Positions 1 to 7,050 of a DNA stretch of 64,000 nucleotides are shown in pieces. The notes below the pieces were generated by a model. That model had not been told where the DNA came from. It made no database searches and saw only the letters and a list, made by a program, of their open reading frames with translations. The DNA is from Methylibium sp035476815 (GTDB lineage: Bacteria > Pseudomonadota > Gammaproteobacteria > Burkholderiales > Burkholderiaceae_C). A program made the translations under genes and the position numbers. The number at the start of each line of letters is the position of its first letter. The stretch's first letter is position 1. Location: positions 62,001-126,000 of the forward strand of contig DATILD010000034.1 of assembly GCA_035476815.1 (NCBI GenBank), given 5' to 3'.

Positions 1-1
1 C

Positions 2-370
2 GAGCCGCTCAACGCCCTGCTGCTGACCGAGGCCTTGCGCGGCGTTCCGCAGTGGCGTGTGGTGCTGGCCGAGGACGGCAGGCAGGGGCTGGAACTGGCG
101 CGTCGCCTGCGGCCCGATCTCGTGCTGCTCGACATCAACCTGCCCGTCCTGACCGGCGACCAGATGGTGCGGGCGCTGCGCAGCGATGCCGCGACCCGCG
201 ACCTGCGCTGCATCGCGCTGAGCGCCGACGCTCTGCCGGAGCAGATGGCGGCGGCCCACGCGGCCGGCTTCGACGCCTACTGGACCAAACCACTGGACCT
301 CGGCATGCTGGTCGAGCGGCTGCGCGTGCAGCTGACCGGCGGCCCGGCGTTGCCGCAGGCCGCCGCATGA
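2..370 (+). CDS. Response regulator receiver domain, C-terminal part (5' end outside window)
   Basis: The frame is open from the left edge, so only the last 122 residues are visible. They form most of a CheY-like receiver domain: the phospho-acceptor aspartate lies in LVLLDINLPV, the conserved Ser/Thr position in ALSAD, and the lysine in YWTKPLD. The visible part starts with NALLLTEAL, which normally follows the acidic pair at the start of a receiver, so almost the whole domain is present. It ends right after the receiver with a short Ala-rich tail. This suggests the C-terminus of a hybrid sensor kinase or a stand-alone regulator; which one cannot be told here. It converges on rsuA. Confidence 0.85.
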   Translation, partial: EPLNALLLTEALRGVPQWRVVLAEDGRQGLELARRLRPDLVLLDINLPVLTGDQMVRALRSDAATRDLRCIALSADALPEQMAAAHAAGFDAYWTKPLDLGMLVERLRVQLTGGPALPQAAA

Positions 371-407
371 CGCCCTCGGCGACCCGACGGCGGCGGTGAC
401 CGGGCGT

Positions 408-1112
408 TCAGGCCGGCCGCGCCGCGTCGAGCCCCGCGCGGTCGACCCAGCGCCAGGCACCCGGCGGCAGGTCGTCCGGCAGGCTCAGGCCGCCGAAGGC
501 GCTGCGGTGCAGTCGCTCGACATGGTTGCCGGCCGCCGCGACCATGCGCTTGACCTGGTGGTACTTGCCTTCGGTCAGCGTCAGCCGCAGCGAACGCTCG
601 CCGGTCGCCACGCAGGCCGCCGCGCGCACCGGCAGCGGATCGTCGCGCAGCACGACGCCGTCCGCCAGCCGCGCGACCTGCTCGGCCGTCACCGGCTCGG
701 CGGTCGCCACCTCGTAGACCTTGGGCAGGTGGTGCTTGGGGTGCGTGAGCCGGTGCAGCAGCGCGCCGTCGTCGGTGAGCAGCAGCAGGCCGGTCGTGTC
801 CTGGTCGAGCCGGCCGACCGGCTGCACGCCGCGCCGGCGCAGCGGCGCCGGCAGCAGCGTCAGCACGCTGGGCCAGGCGCCGGGCTTCTGCGAGCACTCG
901 TAGCCGGGCGGCTTGTGCAGCATCACGACCGCCCGTTCGTGGAAGAGCCAGGGGCGGCCCTCGACCTCGAAGCGCAGGCCGTCGGGGTCGACCTCGGCGG
1001 CGCCGTCCTCGATCGGCGTGCCGTCGTGTCGCACCAGGCCGGCGCGCAGCAGCGCCTCGCACTCGCGGCGGCTGCCGAAGCCTTGGCTGAACAGAATCTG
1101 GGACCAGCGCAT
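408..1112 (-). CDS. rsuA: Ribosomal small subunit pseudouridine synthase (RsuA family)
   Basis: A 234-residue protein with an N-terminal S4 RNA-binding domain (about residues 1-45, starting MRWSQILFSQGFGSRRECE) and a pseudouridine synthase domain. The catalytic motif GRLDQDTTGLLLLT is at about residues 100-113, with the nucleophilic aspartate at 103. EGKYHQVKRM near residue 185 is another family signature. RsuA enzymes isomerise one uridine of 16S rRNA (U516 in E. coli). Length is normal for the family. It is convergent with the receiver gene and followed by a divergent-looking 41-base gap to the protease gene upstream. The family (RsuA rather than RluE/RluF) is inferred from the S4 plus short-domain layout. 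Confidence 0.9.
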   Translation of the reverse strand: MRWSQILFSQGFGSRRECEALLRAGLVRHDGTPIEDGAAEVDPDGLRFEVEGRPWLFHERAVVMLHKPPGYECSQKPGAWPSVLTLLPAPLRRRGVQPVGRLDQDTTGLLLLTDDGALLHRLTHPKHHLPKVYEVATAEPVTAEQVARLADGVVLRDDPLPVRAAACVATGERSLRLTLTEGKYHQVKRMVAAAGNHVERLHRSAFGGLSLPDDLPPGAWRWVDRAGLDAARPA

Positions 1113-1153
1113 GCGGGAAGGGCCACCGGCGTCGCGCCGACGCGGCGGCAGGT

Positions 1154-1834
1154 TCAGTAGCGCCGCTCGAGCGTCAGCACGTCGTTCTCGCGCCGCATCT
1201 GGAAGCGCGTGAGGAAGCTGTTGCCGAGCAGGATGAAGGGCATCGGCTGGGGCTGGATCACCGCCTCGACGTTGTAGATGTCGACGTCGCCGAGCCGCAC
1301 CGAGCTCAGCGACACGCGGTAGCCGATCGCGGTGCCGTTGGCGGTGGTCAGGCCGACGCGCCGCCCGCTCTTGTAGTCCAGACCCAGCCGGTCGGCCTCG
1401 TCGCGGCCGATCGCCACCAGCGTGGCTCCGGTGTCGACCAAGAAGCTGACGCCGAGCCCGTTGATCTGGCCGTTGGCGAGGAAATGGCCGTTGGCGTCGC
1501 TGCTGAGCTTGACGACCCGGCCGCTGCCCGGGCTCGCGACGCCGCCGAGGTTGACGGCCGCGCCGCCGAGCCGCAGCGTGCGGCGCTGGCCGTCGACCTC
1601 GACCACCGCGTCGCCGCCGGCCAGCGAGAGCAGCCGCACGCCGCGCCAGGTCTCGCCGACGGCGAGGCTGCGTGGCCCGCCGTCGATCACCAGCAGCGCC
1701 TGCCGCTCGCCGATGCTGCCGCTGAAGGCCACCCGGCGCGCGCCCGCGGCCGGGTCGGCCGGCGCGCCCTGCGCCAGCGCCGCGCCGGCCGCGACGAGCA
1801 GCGAGGCGACGCAGCCGGCGAGGGGCGCGCGCAT
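1154..1834 (-). CDS. Exported retropepsin-like aspartic protease
   Basis: A 226-residue protein with a Sec-type signal peptide (charged start, hydrophobic core, cleavage near AALAQ at residue 22). The C-terminal half is a single retroviral-type aspartic protease domain: the catalytic motif FLVDTGATLVAIG puts DTG at about residues 134-136, and a second hydrophobic-hydrophobic-Gly element, FILLGNSFL, is near the end. Proteins of this type are annotated as clan AA aspartic proteases (TIGR02281-like) and act as dimers in the periplasm or inner membrane; substrates are unknown. It lies 10 bases downstream of yajQ on the same strand and may be co-transcribed with it. Confidence 0.85.
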   Translation of the reverse strand: MRAPLAGCVASLLVAAGAALAQGAPADPAAGARRVAFSGSIGERQALLVIDGGPRSLAVGETWRGVRLLSLAGGDAVVEVDGQRRTLRLGGAAVNLGGVASPGSGRVVKLSSDANGHFLANGQINGLGVSFLVDTGATLVAIGRDEADRLGLDYKSGRRVGLTTANGTAIGYRVSLSSVRLGDVDIYNVEAVIQPQPMPFILLGNSFLTRFQMRRENDVLTLERRY

Positions 1835-1844
1835 CGCCCGCCCT

Positions 1845-2333
1845 TCAGTCGCGGAAGTTGCTGAAGGACAGCGGCGCGTCGGCCACGTCCTTGCGGATCA
1901 GCGCCATCGCGGCCTGCAGGTCGTCGCGCTTGGCGCCGGTGACGCGCACCGTGTCGCCCTGGATCGCGGCCTGGACCTTGAGCTTGCTGCCCTTGATCAG
2001 CTGCTGGATCTTCTTGGCCGTGTCGCTGTCGATGCCGGCCTTGACCTTGACGAGCTGCTTGACCTTGTCGCCGCCGATCTTCTCGACCTTGGCGCTCGAG
2101 TCCAGGAAGCGCGCGTCGACGCCGCGCTTGGAGAGCTTGGCCATCAGCACGTCCATCACCTGGCCGAGCTGGAAGTCGCTGTCGCCCCACAGCGTGAGGT
2201 CCTTGTCCTTGAGCTCGACCTTGGCCGACGAGCCCTTGAAGTCGAAGCGGGTGCCGATTTCCTTGGCGGTCTGGTCGACGGCGTTGCGCACCTCGACGAG
2301 GTTGGGTTCGAGCACGGTATCGAAGCTGGGCAT
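1845..2333 (-). CDS. yajQ: YajQ family nucleotide-binding protein
   Basis: A 162-residue protein of the YajQ (DUF520) family, beginning MPSFDTVLEPNLVEVRNAVD and ending with the typical SFSNFRD. YajQ proteins have two ferredoxin-like domains; some members (Xanthomonas, Pseudomonas) bind cyclic di-GMP, and E. coli YajQ was reported to bind nucleotides and tRNA. The start is chosen at MPSFD because it matches the family start; an upstream in-frame ATG would add 19 residues that overlap murB's start region. It is divergent from murB with only 40 bases between start codons, so the two promoters must overlap or lie within the neighbouring gene. Confidence 0.93.
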   Translation of the reverse strand: MPSFDTVLEPNLVEVRNAVDQTAKEIGTRFDFKGSSAKVELKDKDLTLWGDSDFQLGQVMDVLMAKLSKRGVDARFLDSSAKVEKIGGDKVKQLVKVKAGIDSDTAKKIQQLIKGSKLKVQAAIQGDTVRVTGAKRDDLQAAMALIRKDVADAPLSFSNFRD

Positions 2334-2373
2334 GATGCGAAGGGTACGCCAAGGGATCAGCGAAAATTCTGCC

Positions 2374-3399
2374 ATGTCCCCATTGCGCATCGAACGCCGC
2401 GTGAGCCTGCGGCCCTACAACAGTTTCGGCCTGCCGGCGCTGGCCGACACGCTGGTGCGCATCCGCAGCGACGACGACGTGCGCGCGCTGCTGGCCGATC
2501 CGGCGCTGGCGGCGCGGCCGCGCTTCGTGCTCGGGGGCGGCAGCAACATCGTGCTGACGCACGACCTGCAGGCGGTGGTGCTGAAGGTCGAGATCGCCGG
2601 GCGGCGGGTGGTGTCGCGCGACGAGGCCGCGGTGGTGGTCGAGGCCGGCGCCGGCGAGAACTGGCACGAGTTCGTCGCCTGGACGCTCGACCAGGGCCTG
2701 CCGGGACTGGAGAACCTGGCGCTGATCCCCGGCAGCGTCGGCGCGGCGCCGGTGCAGAACGTCGGCGCCTACGGCGTCGAACTGCAGGACCGCTTCGACG
2801 CGCTCGACGCGATCGACCTGGAGCGCGGCGGCACGCTGACGCTGCGCGCCGCCGACTGCCGCTTCGGCTACCGCGACAGCATCTTCAAGCACGCGCCGGC
2901 CGGCCGCTGGCTGATCACGCGCGTGCGCCTGCGGCTGCCGCAGCCGCCGGCCGCGGTGCTCGGCTACCTGGACCTGGAGCGCAAGATCGCCGAGACCGGC
3001 ATCACCCACCCCAGCCCGCGCCAGGTGTTCGACTGGGTGTGCGCGATCCGCCGCGCCAAGCTGCCCGACCCGGCCGTGATCGGCAATGCCGGCAGTTTCT
3101 TCAAGAATCCGGTGGTCACGCCCGAGCAGTGCCGCGACATCATCGCCCGCGACCCGGCCGTCGTGCATTACCCCATGGCCGACGGCAGCTTCAAGTTGGC
3201 CGCAGGATGGCTGATCGACGCCTGCGGCTGGAAGGGCAAGTCGATCGGCCAGGCAGGGGTGTACGAGAAGCAGGCGCTGGTGCTGGTGAACCGCGGCCAC
3301 GCGATTGGCGGCGAGATCGTCACGCTGGCGCAGGCGATCCAGGAGAGCGTCTACGGGCGCTTCGGCATCCGGCTCGAACCCGAGCCGGTCGTCGTCTGA
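2374..3399 (+). CDS. murB: UDP-N-acetylenolpyruvoylglucosamine reductase
   Basis: A 341-residue flavoprotein that reduces UDP-GlcNAc-enolpyruvate to UDP-MurNAc with NADPH in cytoplasmic peptidoglycan precursor synthesis. The FAD-binding motif FVLGGGSNIVL is at about residues 52-62, LALIPGSVGAAPVQNVGAYG is the second FAD segment, and the catalytic serine is in GNAGSFFKNP. The presence of the Tyr-containing loop and long C-terminal region matches the E. coli-type (type I) enzyme. The start ATG at 2374 gives MSPLRIERRVSLRPYNSFG, the usual N-terminus. It is followed 16 bases later by the pterin dehydratase gene. Confidence 0.95.
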   Translation: MSPLRIERRVSLRPYNSFGLPALADTLVRIRSDDDVRALLADPALAARPRFVLGGGSNIVLTHDLQAVVLKVEIAGRRVVSRDEAAVVVEAGAGENWHEFVAWTLDQGLPGLENLALIPGSVGAAPVQNVGAYGVELQDRFDALDAIDLERGGTLTLRAADCRFGYRDSIFKHAPAGRWLITRVRLRLPQPPAAVLGYLDLERKIAETGITHPSPRQVFDWVCAIRRAKLPDPAVIGNAGSFFKNPVVTPEQCRDIIARDPAVVHYPMADGSFKLAAGWLIDACGWKGKSIGQAGVYEKQALVLVNRGHAIGGEIVTLAQAIQESVYGRFGIRLEPEPVVV

Positions 3400-3415
3400 C
3401 AACGAGGAGAACGCG

Positions 3416-3808
3416 ATGACACAGTGGCACGGCAAGGGCGGCGACGAGGTCTACACGCCCGAGGAGATCGAGGCCCGGCTGAAGGCCGAGCTACCGCAGT
3501 GGTACTTCGAGGACGGCTGGATCCGCCGCAAGTACAAGACCAGCGGCTGGAAGGCCACGCTGATGGTCGTCAACACCGTCGGCCACCTGGCCGAGGCGGC
3601 CTGGCACCACCCGGACCTGGCCGTCAGCTATGCCTTCGTGATCGTGAAGCTGACCAATCACAACGCCAAGGGCGTGACCGCGAAGGACTTCGCGCTGGCC
3701 AGGAAGATCGAGGAGGTGATCCAGTGGCAGCCGGGCAAGGAGCCGGGCGCGGTGCTGGAGGGGACGCCGAACGACGACGCGCGCTTCAAGTACCTCAAGT
3801 ACGACTGA
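3416..3808 (+). CDS. 4a-hydroxytetrahydrobiopterin dehydratase (pterin-4a-carbinolamine dehydratase)
   Basis: A 130-residue protein of the PCD/DCoH family. It dehydrates the 4a-hydroxy-pterin formed by aromatic amino acid hydroxylases; in bacteria it may also serve molybdopterin chemistry. The signature H-H-P is at about residues 64-66 (AAWHHPDLAVSYAFV) and the downstream HNAKGVTAKDFALA segment carries the conserved T-x-x-D. It is longer than minimal PCDs because of a C-terminal tail. The start at 3416 is backed by an AGGAGA ribosome site 6 bases upstream. No phenylalanine hydroxylase gene is nearby, so its partner is unknown. It probably shares the murB transcript. Confidence 0.9.
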   Translation: MTQWHGKGGDEVYTPEEIEARLKAELPQWYFEDGWIRRKYKTSGWKATLMVVNTVGHLAEAAWHHPDLAVSYAFVIVKLTNHNAKGVTAKDFALARKIEEVIQWQPGKEPGAVLEGTPNDDARFKYLKYD

Positions 3809-3833
3809 GCGCGCGCCGCCCTCTCGCGGTCCC

Positions 3834-4073
3834 TCAGCCGCGGAACAGGGTCGTGCCGCAGTTGCGGCAGGTGCCCTTCTCGACGAAGGTCGAGCCGCAC
3901 TGGCTGCAGGTCGGCTTGCCGAGGTAGAAGTTCGACGGCCGGCTCTGGCGGTAGGCCTCGAGCGAGGCGAGCGGCGCGTCGCCGGCCGACCCCGGCGCGG
4001 CGGCCGGCTTGCGGCCCCACAGGAAGTAGGCGCCGATGGCGGCGGCGACGAGGACGATGATCAGCATCTCCAT
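3834..4073 (-). CDS. Small membrane-anchored zinc-ribbon protein
   Basis: A 79-residue protein with one N-terminal transmembrane helix (MEMLIIVLVAAAIGAYFLWG), a short Ala/Pro-rich linker and a C-terminal zinc ribbon made of two CxxC knuckles, CSQC and CRNC, 9 residues apart. The helix followed by basic residues predicts the ribbon faces the cytoplasm. I do not recognise a named family and no partner can be assigned. It converges on the pterin dehydratase gene, 25 bases away. Confidence 0.75.
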   Translation of the reverse strand: MEMLIIVLVAAAIGAYFLWGRKPAAAPGSAGDAPLASLEAYRQSRPSNFYLGKPTCSQCGSTFVEKGTCRNCGTTLFRG

Positions 4074-4228
4074 GGGGTGGCTGCTCCGGATCGAGGATTG
4101 CGATGAACGGCGACGGGGCTCGCGTCAACGGCTGACGACGCGGGTACGGCACTCGGATACGGCTGCGAGCGGCGCGAGTGTAGGCAGGAACGCCGACCGG
4201 GGGAAGTGCGGCGGGGGCGGCGCCACAC

Positions 4229-5002
4229 TCAGCGCTGCGCTGCCTCATGCACGCGGCGTGCCAGCGGCAGGCGCTCGACCAAGCGTTCGAGCCGCGCCAG
4301 CGGTGCCGGATGGGTGGCCGCCAGCGCGCGCCGGCCGTCGTCCTCCGCCACCTCGTTCTGCATGAACTCGATCTGGCGCTGCGGCGCGAAGCCGGCGCTC
4401 GCGGCCAGCAGCAGGCCGAGCTCGTCGGCCTCGAGCTCGCCCTGCTGCAGTACCGGCTCGAGCGCCTTGAGCAGGCCGAGGTTGTGGTCGATCTCGACAT
4501 ACATGTCGAGCACGCTGCGCTCGATCTGGCGCGGCAGCAGCAGCCGGCCGGCGGTGAGCCACTGGCGCTCGTGTTCCAGCAGGCTGTGCGCGATCTCGTG
4601 CGCCAGCACGAAGGCGAGCGCCTCGTCGGACAGGCCGCGATCCTCGATCAGCGATTCCGAGACGAGCACCCGGCCGTCGGGCAGCGCGAACGCGTCCACG
4701 TCGTCGAGACGCACGACCGTCAGCGACCAGGGCAGTCGCGCGGCACGCGCGGTCTGGGTGCGCGCCTCGACCAGCAGCCGGTCGAAGATGCGCCGCAGAC
4801 GCTCGCAGTGCAGCTCGCAGCCGAGCCGCCCGTCGCGGGCGGCCCGTGCGACGGTGCCGGCGAGCGTGTCGGCGCTGGCACGTTCGACCTCGGCCGCGCT
4901 CCAGCCCAGGCCGACCGGCTCGTCGGCCAGCGTCAGCGCCGCCGCGACGCCGCACGCCGCGGCCAGCGCGGCGGTGACGAGCGGTCGGAGCAGGGCGTGC
5001 AT
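4229..5002 (-). CDS. Exported M48 family metalloprotease
   Basis: A 257-residue protein with an N-terminal signal sequence or anchor (residues about 5-25) and a peptidase M48 core. The zinc motif HEIAH is at residues 135-139 and the third ligand region GELEADELG at about 188-196. M48 proteins without extra membrane helices, such as LoiP and BepA, work on the outer membrane or its proteins from the periplasm; this one has no TPR region, so it resembles LoiP/YggG-type enzymes more than BepA. A cysteine at residue 17 could be a lipobox cysteine, but the preceding residues (AAA) fit a lipobox poorly. The gene stands alone, with 155-165 bases on either side. Confidence 0.85.
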   Translation of the reverse strand: MHALLRPLVTAALAAACGVAAALTLADEPVGLGWSAAEVERASADTLAGTVARAARDGRLGCELHCERLRRIFDRLLVEARTQTARAARLPWSLTVVRLDDVDAFALPDGRVLVSESLIEDRGLSDEALAFVLAHEIAHSLLEHERQWLTAGRLLLPRQIERSVLDMYVEIDHNLGLLKALEPVLQQGELEADELGLLLAASAGFAPQRQIEFMQNEVAEDDGRRALAATHPAPLARLERLVERLPLARRVHEAAQR

Positions 5003-5097
5003 GACGGGCCTCCGAGCCGGAGGCTACGCCGCATGACACCCCTGTGAAAGCCCCTGCAGCGCGGCAAAGGCGCCGCAGTTCACGGCTCTCGAGGAAA

Positions 5098-5166
5098 CGC
5101 CGGGCCGCCCCGAGTTTCCTTGACCCCCGCGGGGGACGGGCTGGGCGCAGCCCGGCCCTGGGGGCG
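5098..5166. repeat. GC-rich intergenic inverted-repeat element after argG
   Basis: This gap between argG's stop and the M48 gene holds two adjacent perfect hairpins, CCCCCGCGGGGG and GGGCTG-GGCG-CAGCCC, and ends in a GGGGGCGCTCAG block that recurs near 26.6 kb. It probably acts as the argG 3' terminator or a REP-like element. There is no T-run, so a classical Rho-independent terminator is not supported. Confidence 0.55.
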
Positions 5167-5167
5167 C

Positions 5168-6508
5168 TCAGCGGCCGCCGTCGTTCTTCAGCCGCGCCAG
5201 CGCCGCGCCGTCGCCCAGCGACAGCAGGCCCGAGCGCGCGTACACGCCCAGCTTGTCGCGCGTGTCGACGATGTCGAGATTGCGCATCGTCAGCTGGCCG
5301 ATGCGGTCGGCCGGCGAGAACGGCGCGTTCTCGACCTTCTCCATGCTGAGCCGCTCGGGCGCGTAGGTGAGGTTGGGCGATGCGGTGTCCAGCAGCGAGT
5401 AGTCGTTGCCGCGCCGCAGCTCCAGCGTCACCGTGCCGGTGACGGCGCGCGCCACCCAGCGTTGGGCCGCCTCGCGCAGCATGATGGCCTGCGGGTCGAA
5501 CCAGCGGCCCTGGTAGAGCAGGCGTCCGAGCTTGCGGCCGTTGTCGCGGTACTGCTCGATCGTGTCCTCGTTGTGGATGCCGGTGACCAGCCGCTCGTAG
5601 GCGATGAACAGCAGCGCCAGGCCCGGGGCCTCGTAGATGCCGCGGCTCTTGGCCTCGATGATGCGGTTCTCGATCTGGTCGCTCATGCCCAGGCCGTGGC
5701 GGCCGCCGATGCGGTTGGCCTCGAGCATCAGTTCCACCGGGTCGGCGTACTCGACGCCGTTCAGCGCCACCGGCCGGCCCTCGTCGAAGCGCACCGAGAC
5801 CTCTTCTCGGGCGACCGAGACCTCGTCGCGCCAGAAGGCCACGCCCATGATCGGGTTGACGATGCGGATCCCGCTGGACAGGTGCTCCAGGTCCTTGGCC
5901 TCGTGCGTGGCGCCGAGCAGGTTGGAGTCGGTCGAGTAGGCCTTCTCGGCGCTCATCTTGTAGCCGAAGCCGGCCTTGGTCATGAAGGCGCTCATCTCGG
6001 CGCGGCCGCCAAGCTCGTCGATGAAGGCCTGGTCCAGCCAGGGCTTGTAGATCTTCAGCGCCGGGTTGGTGAGCAGCCCGTAGCGGTAGAAGCGCTCGAT
6101 GTCGTTGCCCTTGAAGGTGCTGCCGTCGCCCCAGACATGGACGTCGTCCTCCTGCATCGCCGCGACCAGCATCGTGCCGGTGACGGCGCGGCCGATCGGC
6201 GTGGTGTTGAAGTAGGTCACGCCGGCGGTGCTGATGTGGAAGGCGCCGGCCTGCAGCGCGGCGATGCCCTCGGCCACCAGCTGGGCGCGGCAGTCGATCA
6301 ACCGCGCCTGCTCGGCGCCGTAGAGCAGCGCCTTGCGCGGGATCTCGTCGTAGTCGGGCTCGTCGGGCTGGCCGAGGTGGGCGGTGTAGGCATAGGGCGT
6401 GGCGCCCTTCAACTTCATCCAGTGCAACGCGGCGCTGGTGTCCAGGCCGCCGGAGAAGGCGATGCCGACCTTCTGGCCGGTGGGGAGGTGCTGGAGGATG
6501 GTTGCCAT
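5168..6508 (-). CDS. argG: Argininosuccinate synthase, long form
   Basis: A 446-residue enzyme that joins citrulline and aspartate with ATP, the step after ArgF in arginine synthesis. The N-type ATP pyrophosphatase loop is AFSGGLDTS at residues 17-25. Length and the insert-rich C-terminus match the E. coli-type long form (about 447 residues) rather than the 400-residue form of most bacteria. The start ATG gives MATILQHLPTGQKVG, the expected N-terminus. It is separate from argD-argF, which lie about 7 kb away on the same strand, so the arginine pathway is split in this region. Confidence 0.96.
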   Translation of the reverse strand: MATILQHLPTGQKVGIAFSGGLDTSAALHWMKLKGATPYAYTAHLGQPDEPDYDEIPRKALLYGAEQARLIDCRAQLVAEGIAALQAGAFHISTAGVTYFNTTPIGRAVTGTMLVAAMQEDDVHVWGDGSTFKGNDIERFYRYGLLTNPALKIYKPWLDQAFIDELGGRAEMSAFMTKAGFGYKMSAEKAYSTDSNLLGATHEAKDLEHLSSGIRIVNPIMGVAFWRDEVSVAREEVSVRFDEGRPVALNGVEYADPVELMLEANRIGGRHGLGMSDQIENRIIEAKSRGIYEAPGLALLFIAYERLVTGIHNEDTIEQYRDNGRKLGRLLYQGRWFDPQAIMLREAAQRWVARAVTGTVTLELRRGNDYSLLDTASPNLTYAPERLSMEKVENAPFSPADRIGQLTMRNLDIVDTRDKLGVYARSGLLSLGDGAALARLKNDGGR

Positions 6509-6562
6509 GGTCTGGAAGTGAGAGCGGTGCGCGGGCGGGCGCCAACCCGCTATTCTCGCCGC

Positions 6563-6946
6563 ATGCCCGGAGACACCCTGCCGCCCCACGCCGTCGAGGC
6601 CGCCGACCGCAAGGCCTGGCGGCGCTGGCTCGCCAAACACCACACCCAGGCCAACGGCGTGTGGCTGGTGATGGCCCGCAGGGACAGCGACTACGACGCG
6701 CCGAACGTCGACGAGGCGATCGACGAGGCGCTGTGCTTCGGTTGGGTGCAGAGCAAGGAGGGGCGCTTCGACGACCGCCGCTCGCTGCTGTGGTTCGCGC
6801 CGCGCAAGCCCAAGAGCGCGTGGTCCGGTCCGACGCAGCGCCGCATCGAGGCGCTGGAGGCGGCCGGCCTGATGCACGAGAGCGGGCAGGCCAAGGTCGA
6901 CGAGGCGCGTCGCCACGGGCTGTGGCACAAGCCCGACGCGGCCTAG
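6563..6946 (+). CDS. YdeI-like protein, apparently C-terminally shortened
   Basis: A 127-residue protein matching the N-terminal part of the YdeI/OmpD-associated (formerly DUF1801-like) family: DEAIDEALCFGWVQSKEGRFDD, then LLWFAPRKPKSAWS, then EALEAAGLMHESGQAKVDEA. Family members are usually around 190-200 residues and carry a further helical region with a short basic end, which is absent here: a TAG follows HKPDAA. No continuation is evident in the other frames downstream, so this is either a naturally short variant or a truncated remnant. Function of the family is unclear. It is divergent from argG (54 bases between starts). Confidence 0.65.
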   Translation: MPGDTLPPHAVEAADRKAWRRWLAKHHTQANGVWLVMARRDSDYDAPNVDEAIDEALCFGWVQSKEGRFDDRRSLLWFAPRKPKSAWSGPTQRRIEALEAAGLMHESGQAKVDEARRHGLWHKPDAA

Positions 6947-7005
6947 GTGCTGGAGCGGCCGGCCTGGCGGCAACGCAGACCGCTCGCAGACCGACTCCTG
7001 AACGG

Positions 7006-7029
7006 CCAAGGGCGCCGAAGCGCCCTTGG
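7006..7029. terminator. Hairpin between convergent genes
   Basis: A perfect 10-bp stem with a CGAA tetraloop (CCAAGGGCGC / GCGCCCTTGG) sits between the YdeI-like gene and the subtilase gene, which converge on it. It can end transcription from both sides, although no T-run follows on either strand. Confidence 0.65.
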
Positions 7030-7050
7030 ATCATGATGGCGTGAGCGGCC

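Noticed and set aside
1422..3419. A 665-codon frame over yajQ and murB
   Set aside because: Its product is low-complexity; yajQ and murB are well supported in other frames.
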